Positions 7,041 to 10,494 of a stretch of DNA of 10,494 nucleotides are shown piece after piece (the first letter of the stretch is position 1; the number at the start of each line of letters is the position of its first letter). The position numbers were made by a program, and so were the translations under genes. A model generated the notes under the pieces. It was not told the DNA's origin. It did not search any database and saw nothing but the letters and a program-made list of their open reading frames with translations. This stretch comes from Haloarculaceae archaeon. Lineage in GTDB: Archaea; Halobacteriota; Halobacteria; Halobacteriales; Haloarculaceae. The stretch spans positions 1 through 10,494 of the forward strand of contig JAHENN010000248.1 in assembly GCA_018609665.1 (NCBI GenBank), given 5' to 3'.

Positions 7041-7808
7041 ATGCGCGAGATACTGGAGGCGGTCGCGGCGGGAGAGCTGTCGCCGACGGAGGCGGAGGGC
7101 GAACTGAAGGGGTACGCCCGGACGGCAGCGGGGCGGTTCGACGCGGCACGGGAGGGCCGCAGCGGGGTGCCGGAGGCGGTGCTGGCGGAGGGCAAGACCG
7201 CCGACGAGGTGGCGGCGATGACCGCCGGCGCCGTCGAGACGACGGGCCACGCCCTGGTGACGCGCGCCGACGACGACGACGTCGAGGCCTGCCGCCGCCG
7301 GCTCGCCGAGACCCACCCCGACGCCGACCTGACCCGCGACGACCGCGCCCGGACGCTCGTCGTCCACGCCCCCGACTACGAGCCGCCGGCGCTCTCGGCG
7401 ACGGTGACGGTGGTGACGGCCGGCACCTCCGACGCCGCCGCGGCGGGGGAGGCCGCCGCCGTCGCCGAGGAGATGGGCGCGACCGTCGACGTCGTCGAGG
7501 ACGTCGGCGTCGCCGGGCTGACGCGGCTGCTGGACCGGCTCGACGACCTGCGGGCCGCCGACGTCCTGGTCGTGGCGGCCGGCCGCGAGGGGGCGCTGCC
7601 GACGGTCGTCGCCGGCCTCGTGGACGTGCCGCTCATCGGACTGCCGGTGTCGAACGGCTACGGCCACGGCGGCGCCGGCGAGGCCGCCCTCGCGGGCATG
7701 CTGCAGTCCTGTACCCCCATCACGACGGTCAACATCGACGCCGGCTTCGCCGCGGGCGCACAGGCGGGCCTCGTCGCCCGCGCCGTCGCGGCCGCCCGGG
7801 AGGGGTGA
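7041..7808 (+). CDS. larB: LarB, pyridinium-3,5-biscarboxylic acid mononucleotide synthase
   Basis: A 255-residue protein of the LarB family. LarB carboxylates C5 of the pyridinium ring of nicotinic acid adenine dinucleotide and hydrolyses the phosphoanhydride, releasing AMP, the first step in making the nickel-pincer nucleotide cofactor of lactate racemase and related LarA enzymes. The N-terminal helical part (MREILEAVAAGELSPTEAE) and the segment GVPEAVLAEGKT are typical. The C-terminal half, from about residue 120, is the PurE-like (AIR carboxylase) domain with TVVTAGTSDAAAA, AAGREGALPTVVAGL and GLPVSNGYG. Cys224 in QSCTPI fits the catalytic cysteine known as Cys221 in Lactiplantibacillus plantarum LarB. 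Length is normal. The ATG is chosen because it starts the conserved N-terminus. Later-step genes (larC, larE) and larA are not in the window, so the cofactor's user cannot be identified here. Confidence 0.93.
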   Translation: MREILEAVAAGELSPTEAEGELKGYARTAAGRFDAAREGRSGVPEAVLAEGKTADEVAAMTAGAVETTGHALVTRADDDDVEACRRRLAETHPDADLTRDDRARTLVVHAPDYEPPALSATVTVVTAGTSDAAAAGEAAAVAEEMGATVDVVEDVGVAGLTRLLDRLDDLRAADVLVVAAGREGALPTVVAGLVDVPLIGLPVSNGYGHGGAGEAALAGMLQSCTPITTVNIDAGFAAGAQAGLVARAVAAAREG

Positions 7809-7830
7809 GGCGGGGGTGCCCCGTCCGAGG

Positions 7831-7839
7831 GGTATATGT
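7831..7839 (+). promoter_or_regulatory. TATA box upstream of the zinc-finger/GIY-YIG genes
   Basis: GGTATATGT, the only strong TATA-like element between larB and the next genes. Its usual spacing predicts transcription starting near 7860. That falls on an ATG at 7861 which is not in the frame of the zinc-finger gene, whose ATG at 7887 would then have a leader of about 26 bases. A weaker TTTCAC at 7852-7857 could instead serve 7887 directly. Confidence 0.55.
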
Positions 7840-7862
7840 GGATAGAGACCCTTTCACACGAT

Positions 7863-7879
7863 GCCGACACGACGTCGGC
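7863..7879. repeat. Inverted repeat in the probable leader of the zinc-finger gene
   Basis: GCCGAC, five bases, then GTCGGC: a perfect 6-base-pair inverted repeat ending 7 bases before the ATG at 7887. It could form a small hairpin at the start of the transcript or be a protein-binding site. In such GC-rich DNA a repeat of this length can also arise by chance. Confidence 0.35.
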
Positions 7880-7886
7880 GGCCAGA

Positions 7887-8051
7887 ATGCCCAGGTGTGA
7901 CCACTGCGACGCGCACGTCTCGGACCGATTCGCCCGGGTGTTCGCGGACGAGGGTGGGCAGGTGTACGCGTGCCCGAACTGCTCCGCGAACGCCGGCATC
8001 GCCGAGGTCTCGAGGGACCGTGCGCACGAGTCGCGGCCGGACGGCCGGTGA
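7887..8051 (+). CDS. Small two-CxxC zinc-finger protein, DUF7563 type
   Basis: A 54-residue protein starting MPRCDHC. Two pairs of cysteines, Cys4-x2-Cys7 and Cys29-x2-Cys32, are spaced to bind one zinc ion as a mini zinc ribbon; the core HVSDRFARVFADEGG and CPNCSANAGIAEV matches what I recall of the haloarchaeal DUF7563 proteins. The function is unknown; zinc micro-proteins in Haloferax have been linked to stress and growth phenotypes, but nothing here fixes a role. The C-terminal tail (SRDRAHESRPDGR) is charged and probably disordered. The ATG at 7887 begins the conserved MPxC start; an in-frame ATG at 7836 would add a 17-residue leader overlapping the TATA box and is rejected. The gene is followed after 34 bases by the GIY-YIG gene and is probably co-transcribed with it. 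Confidence 0.83.
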   Translation: MPRCDHCDAHVSDRFARVFADEGGQVYACPNCSANAGIAEVSRDRAHESRPDGR

Positions 8052-8085
8052 ACCGTGTTCCAACCACAGGGTGCCCCCCGTTCTC

Positions 8086-8337
8086 GTGACCGGTGACCAC
8101 CACGTCTACGTGCTGGAGTGCGCCGACGGCTCGCTGTACACCGGCTACACGACCGATGTCGAGCGGCGCGTGGCCGAACACGACGCCGGCGAGGGCGCGA
8201 AGTACACCCGCGGCCGGACGCCGGTCGAACTCGTCCACGTCGAGTCGTTCGACTCGCGGTCGGCGGCCATGCAGCGGGAACACGCGATAAAGGGGCTCTC
8301 CCGCGCCGCGAAGGAACGGCTCGTCGCCGGCGACTGA
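8086..8337 (+). CDS. Small GIY-YIG domain protein, UPF0213 type
   Basis: An 83-residue single-domain protein of the YhbQ/YazA (UPF0213) branch of the GIY-YIG nuclease superfamily. The strands carrying the name motif are VYV (7-9) and YTG (18-20), followed by Arg27/Arg28 in VERRVAEH, then YTRGRTPVELVHVE, and Glu65 in REHAIK, the expected metal-binding glutamate, with Lys69. The key residues of the fold (two Tyr, Arg, Glu) are therefore present and the domain may be catalytic. Members of this branch lack an extra DNA-binding domain and most are uncharacterised; nuclease activity has been reported for some bacterial relatives, and I infer only a possible DNA repair or processing role. The start is uncertain: GTG 8086 gives the normal family length, GTG 8071 adds five residues, and the frame is open back to an ATG at 7861. 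No Shine-Dalgarno is seen, so translation probably depends on coupling to the gene upstream. Confidence 0.88.
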   Translation: MTGDHHVYVLECADGSLYTGYTTDVERRVAEHDAGEGAKYTRGRTPVELVHVESFDSRSAAMQREHAIKGLSRAAKERLVAGD

Positions 8338-8356
8338 CCGCCGGCCGGAGACCCAC

Positions 8357-8366
8357 GGATTCTTGC
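8357..8366 (+). promoter_or_regulatory. Candidate TATA box of the peroxiredoxin gene
   Basis: GGATTCTTGC, centred 27 bases before the ATG at 8389. It is the third copy in this window of a GGATTYWTG element with this spacing. It is a weak TATA match, supported mainly by position and by likeness to the elements at 1927 and 5965. Confidence 0.42.
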
Positions 8367-8388
8367 CGCCGGTGGCGCAACGTCTGGT

Positions 8389-8835
8389 ATGGTACTGGAG
8401 ACGGGCGCATCCGCCCCCGACGTGACGGCGCTGAACCAGGACGGCGACGCGGTGTCGCCGGCGTTCGACGAGGCCGCGGTCGTCTACTTCTACCCCCGGG
8501 ACGGGACGCCGGGGTGTACGCTGGAGGCCCGCGAGTTCGAGGCCGACATCGAGTCGTTCCGCCGGGCCGGCGTCACCGTCTACGGCGTCTCGACGGACGA
8601 CGTCGACTCCCACCGCGAGTTCGCCGACGAGGAGGACCTCTCGTTCGACCTGCTGGCGGACCCCGACGCCGAGGTGGCCGACGCCTTCGACGTCGACACA
8701 CGGGGAGAGTTCGTCGACCGGGTGACGTTCGTCGTGGCCGACGGCGAGGTGCAGGCGGTCATCGACGCCGACGACGCCCGGCCCGAGGGCCACGCCGCCG
8801 ACGTGCTCGAGGCCGTCCGGCGCGTCGAGGAGTGA
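8389..8835 (+). CDS. bcp: Bcp/PrxQ-type thioredoxin-dependent peroxiredoxin
   Basis: A 148-residue cytoplasmic peroxiredoxin that reduces hydrogen peroxide and organic hydroperoxides. The active-site motif PRDGTPGCT gives Pro36, Thr40 and peroxidatic Cys43, and downstream blocks GVTVYGVSTDDVDSH and FDLLADPD are typical of the AhpC/TSA fold, Bcp/PrxQ subfamily. Many Bcp proteins carry a resolving cysteine five residues later (Cys50 in E. coli, in PGCTxxAC); here that position is Arg48 and the protein has no other cysteine. It should therefore work as a 1-Cys enzyme resolved by an outside thiol, perhaps the gamma-glutamylcysteine of haloarchaea or a thioredoxin-like protein; the partner is inference. 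The protein is strongly acidic, as expected in a high-salt cytoplasm. The ATG begins the family's normal N-terminus and has a promoter-like box 27 bases upstream. The gene is followed after 60 bases by a small zinc-ribbon gene in the same direction. Confidence 0.95.
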   Translation: MVLETGASAPDVTALNQDGDAVSPAFDEAAVVYFYPRDGTPGCTLEAREFEADIESFRRAGVTVYGVSTDDVDSHREFADEEDLSFDLLADPDAEVADAFDVDTRGEFVDRVTFVVADGEVQAVIDADDARPEGHAADVLEAVRRVEE

Positions 8836-8892
8836 CGGCGGTCGTGGCGGCAGGCACGTCCGCGTGGAGTCGCCACTGACGGACCACGGTCG

Positions 8893-8908
8893 ACGGTGAT
8901 TCCACCGT
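8893..8908. repeat. Hairpin over the start codon of the zinc-ribbon gene
   Basis: ACGGTG, loop ATTC, CACCGT: a perfect 6-base-pair stem whose left arm contains the GTG start codon at 8896. In RNA it would bury the start codon in a stable GC-rich stem, which could limit or regulate initiation. Chance occurrence is possible given the base composition. Confidence 0.35.
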
Positions 8909-9042
8909 TCGCCCGTCGCTGTCCGGAGTGTGGCCACCGGGGGCCCAGCCGCGAGTTCGACGCCGCGGACGACGCGCGACGCGTCGAGTGTCCCGCCTGC
9001 GGCCACCGCTTCGACCCCGTCGAGCACCCCCGGCTGAACTGA
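8896..9042 (+). CDS. CPxCG-type zinc-ribbon micro-protein
   Basis: A 48-residue protein (MIPPFARRCPECGHRG ... CPACGHRFDPVEHPRLN). Two CPxCGH knuckles, Cys9-x2-Cys12 and Cys32-x2-Cys35, 19 residues apart, are the signature of a single zinc ribbon. The linker between them is acidic and then basic. Haloarchaea encode many such CPxCG proteins of fewer than 70 residues, mostly of unknown function. The frame is open back to the peroxiredoxin stop at 8835 but contains no ATG, GTG or TTG before GTG 8896, so the start is fixed. No promoter-like box is seen in the 60 bases upstream, and co-transcription with the peroxiredoxin gene is likely. A redox- or zinc-related link to that neighbour is possible but only inferred. 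Its end is convergent with the next gene, 15 bases away. Confidence 0.75.
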   Translation: MIPPFARRCPECGHRGPSREFDAADDARRVECPACGHRFDPVEHPRLN

Positions 9043-9057
9043 CCGGGGGGCTCGCCG

Positions 9058-9540
9058 CTAGATGTGGGTTTCGATACGGTCGGCCGCCCGTTCTGTCGCC
9101 GTCCCCCAGCCGTCCGGCCGCTCGCCGCCCCGCTTCGGCGGGTCGACGTCGAGCGTCAGCGGCGTGTACTCGACGCGGTCGAGGGTCGTCGCGACCCGCT
9201 CGCCGACGAACTCGGCGTTGGCCCGCTTCGAGGAGACCCCGCCCGACTGCAGGTCGTAGTAGCCGGTGAACAGCTGGACGACGTGGACGCGACCCCGGTC
9301 GCCGTCGGCGAGGTGTCTGAACAGCGCGACCGTGTTGTTCGCGGGGTCGGCGCGCCGCCACTCGAGTTCGACGAACAGCTCGGGCGTTCCGGCGCCGGCG
9401 ACGTCGACCGGCGTGCGGCCGAGATACCGCTCGGTCGTCCACTCGTGGGTCGGCAGCCGCTCGGCGAGAGCCTCGCGGAGACGGTCGGCGGCGTCGTCGG
9501 CGAACTCGCCCACGAGCCCGAGCTCGTGGGCGGTCGACAA
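9058..9540 (-). CDS. Conserved-looking haloarchaeal protein of unknown function, possible PD-(D/E)XK-like core
   Basis: A 160-residue soluble, acidic protein without a signal or membrane segment. I do not recognise a named family. The order of elements in its middle is suggestive: strand TPVDVAG with Asp46, strand ELFVELEW with Glu58 and Glu60, helix NNTVALFRHLADG (68-80) and strand RVHVVQLF (84-91). That resembles the core of PD-(D/E)XK nucleases, where an Asp and an (E/D)xK on adjacent strands bind metal; here the usual Lys is Glu60, with Arg62/Arg63 just after. The later segment YYDLQSGGVSSKRANAEFVG looks conserved in style. It sits 40 bases downstream of leuS in the same direction and probably shares its transcript. 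The first possible start is a TTG at 9540, rare in haloarchaea; GTG at 9513 would remove nine residues. No ATG is available. Nuclease function is a hypothesis only. Confidence 0.72.
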   Translation of the reverse strand: MSTAHELGLVGEFADDAADRLREALAERLPTHEWTTERYLGRTPVDVAGAGTPELFVELEWRRADPANNTVALFRHLADGDRGRVHVVQLFTGYYDLQSGGVSSKRANAEFVGERVATTLDRVEYTPLTLDVDPPKRGGERPDGWGTATERAADRIETHI

Positions 9541-9580
9541 AAGCTCGGCGCCAGGTACCGGCGGCCGCGTCGGATGTCGC

Positions 9581-10494
9581 CTACTCCTGGATGTCGATTG
9601 CGGGCCGGCCGGGTTCGGCGTCGCCGGCGTCGCCGGGCGCCTCCCCGGCGCGCAGCACGCGCACCTCGGCGTCGAACTCCCGCTCGAGGAGCCAGGCGGC
9701 CGCCCGCAGCGTCTCGTGCTCGACGGCCGGCGGCAGCGTCTCCTGCAGCGCCTCCCGCTCGGCCTGCAGGTCCTTGGCGTAGTCGGCGGCGGCCTCGCCG
9801 TGGCGCTGGATGTCTCCCCGGCCCATCAGCTCGCCGACGAGGTTGTCGGCGTCGCTGTCGAGGGCGACCCGCAGGGCCTCGTGCTTCCAGTCGGGGGCGA
9901 CGACGACGTCGATGCGCTCGGGGTCGTCGATGCCGGCGACGTCGCTGATCTCCCGGACGTCCTCGCGGGTGTTCTCGACGAGCAGGCGGCGCCGCTCGGC
10001 GGTCTCGCGGTCGGCGTCGGAGTCGGGCCAGTCGGCGTCGACGAGGAAGCCCTCGCGGCCGAGTTCGTCCCACAGCTCCTCGCAGAGGTGCGGCGCGACC
10101 GGCGCCAGCAGCTTCAGCGCGACCTCCAGGCCCCGCTCGAAGACCGCCGGGTCGACGGCGGTGTAGTCGCGGTAGCTCCGCAGCGTGCCGACGAGGTCCC
10201 GGGCCTCCCGCAGCGCGGTGTTGAACGTCAAGTCGTCGTACTCCTCGGTGGCGACGGCGACGGCGGCGTCGATTTCGCGGTCGACGTGGGCGGCGGCGCC
10301 ACTGCGGGCGCCGTCGGCCCGCCGGGGGTCGGCCTCGACGTCGCCGGCCGCGAACGCCTCGACGGTCGCCTTCAGCCGCGTCAGGAAGGTGTTCGCCGAC
10401 CGGACGCCCTCCTCGGTCCAGTCGAAGTCCCGCTCCGGCTGGGCGGCCTGCATGATGAACAGCCGGGCGGTGTCGGCGCCGTACTCCTCGACGA
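9581..10494 (-). CDS. leuS: Leucyl-tRNA synthetase, C-terminal part
   Basis: The last 303 residues of a class I leucyl-tRNA synthetase, which charges tRNA-Leu with leucine; the gene continues past the right edge, where the HIGH motif, editing domain and KMSKS loop should lie. The visible part opens with VEEYGADTARLFIMQAAQPE and RDFDW, the helix that follows KMSKS in archaeal LeuRS. The helical anticodon-binding domain follows (EEGVRSANTFLTRLKATVEAF, then EYDDLTFNTALREARDL and APVAPHLCEELWDELG). The last roughly 120 residues (from about IDVVVAPDWKHEAL) form the C-terminal domain that in archaeal LeuRS recognises the long variable arm of tRNA-Leu. The product ends in PGRPAIDIQE with a TAG stop at 9581. 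Nothing is broken in the visible part. A small uncharacterised gene lies 40 bases downstream. Confidence 0.97.
   Translation of the reverse strand, partial: VEEYGADTARLFIMQAAQPERDFDWTEEGVRSANTFLTRLKATVEAFAAGDVEADPRRADGARSGAAAHVDREIDAAVAVATEEYDDLTFNTALREARDLVGTLRSYRDYTAVDPAVFERGLEVALKLLAPVAPHLCEELWDELGREGFLVDADWPDSDADRETAERRRLLVENTREDVREISDVAGIDDPERIDVVVAPDWKHEALRVALDSDADNLVGELMGRGDIQRHGEAAADYAKDLQAEREALQETLPPAVEHETLRAAAWLLEREFDAEVRVLRAGEAPGDAGDAEPGRPAIDIQE

Noticed and set aside
7836..7886. Earlier ATG (7836) for the zinc-finger gene
   Set aside because: The ATG overlaps the TATA box, and family members as I recall them start at MPxC, matching 7887.
7729..9027. A 432-codon minus-strand frame across the small-gene cluster
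   Set aside because: It is a shadow of the zinc-finger, GIY-YIG and peroxiredoxin genes, which all have conserved motifs on the plus strand.

Overview
The window looks like chromosomal DNA from a haloarchaeon (class Halobacteria); I cannot name the genus. Base composition is very GC-rich, the predicted proteins are rich in Asp and Glu, and several proteins are recognisably haloarchaeal. Most well-placed starts have an AT-rich TATA-like box centred 26-30 bases upstream of the start codon and no Shine-Dalgarno sequence, as expected for leaderless archaeal transcripts. No tRNA, rRNA, insertion sequence, CRISPR array or prophage gene is visible, and no gap between genes exceeds about 180 bases.

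Layout. 1-477: 3' part of a short-chain dehydrogenase/reductase. 481-1815 (minus): Tat-exported LVIVD-type beta-propeller protein with a C-terminal membrane anchor, convergent with the SDR and only 3 bases away. 1960-2961: pilin-like surface protein with a class III (prepilin) signal and twelve N-glycosylation sequons. 3010-5949: uvrA. 5997-6668: polytopic membrane protein. 6698-6865 (minus): 55-residue histone-fold protein ending where helix 3 should begin. 7041-7808: larB (nickel-pincer cofactor synthesis). 7887-8051: 54-residue two-CxxC zinc-finger protein (DUF7563 type). 8086-8337: small GIY-YIG domain protein (UPF0213 type). 8389-8835: Bcp-type peroxiredoxin without the usual resolving cysteine. 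8896-9042: 48-residue CPxCG zinc-ribbon protein. 9058-9540 (minus): conserved-looking protein of unknown function, possibly with a PD-(D/E)XK-like core. 9581-10494 (minus): C-terminal part of leucyl-tRNA synthetase, running off the end.

Working together. Most of the window is housekeeping: excision repair (UvrA), translation (LeuRS), peroxide defence (Bcp) and cofactor synthesis (LarB). Two genes encode cell-surface proteins. The more unusual content is three micro-proteins of 48-55 residues (one histone fold, two zinc fingers), a cluster of four small genes in one direction at 7887-9042, and a start-site puzzle in front of that cluster. I see no clear new defence or mobile system. The best candidates for a second look are the truncated histone, the glycosylated pilin-like protein, the uncharacterised protein downstream of leuS, and the 7831-8337 start-site arrangement.
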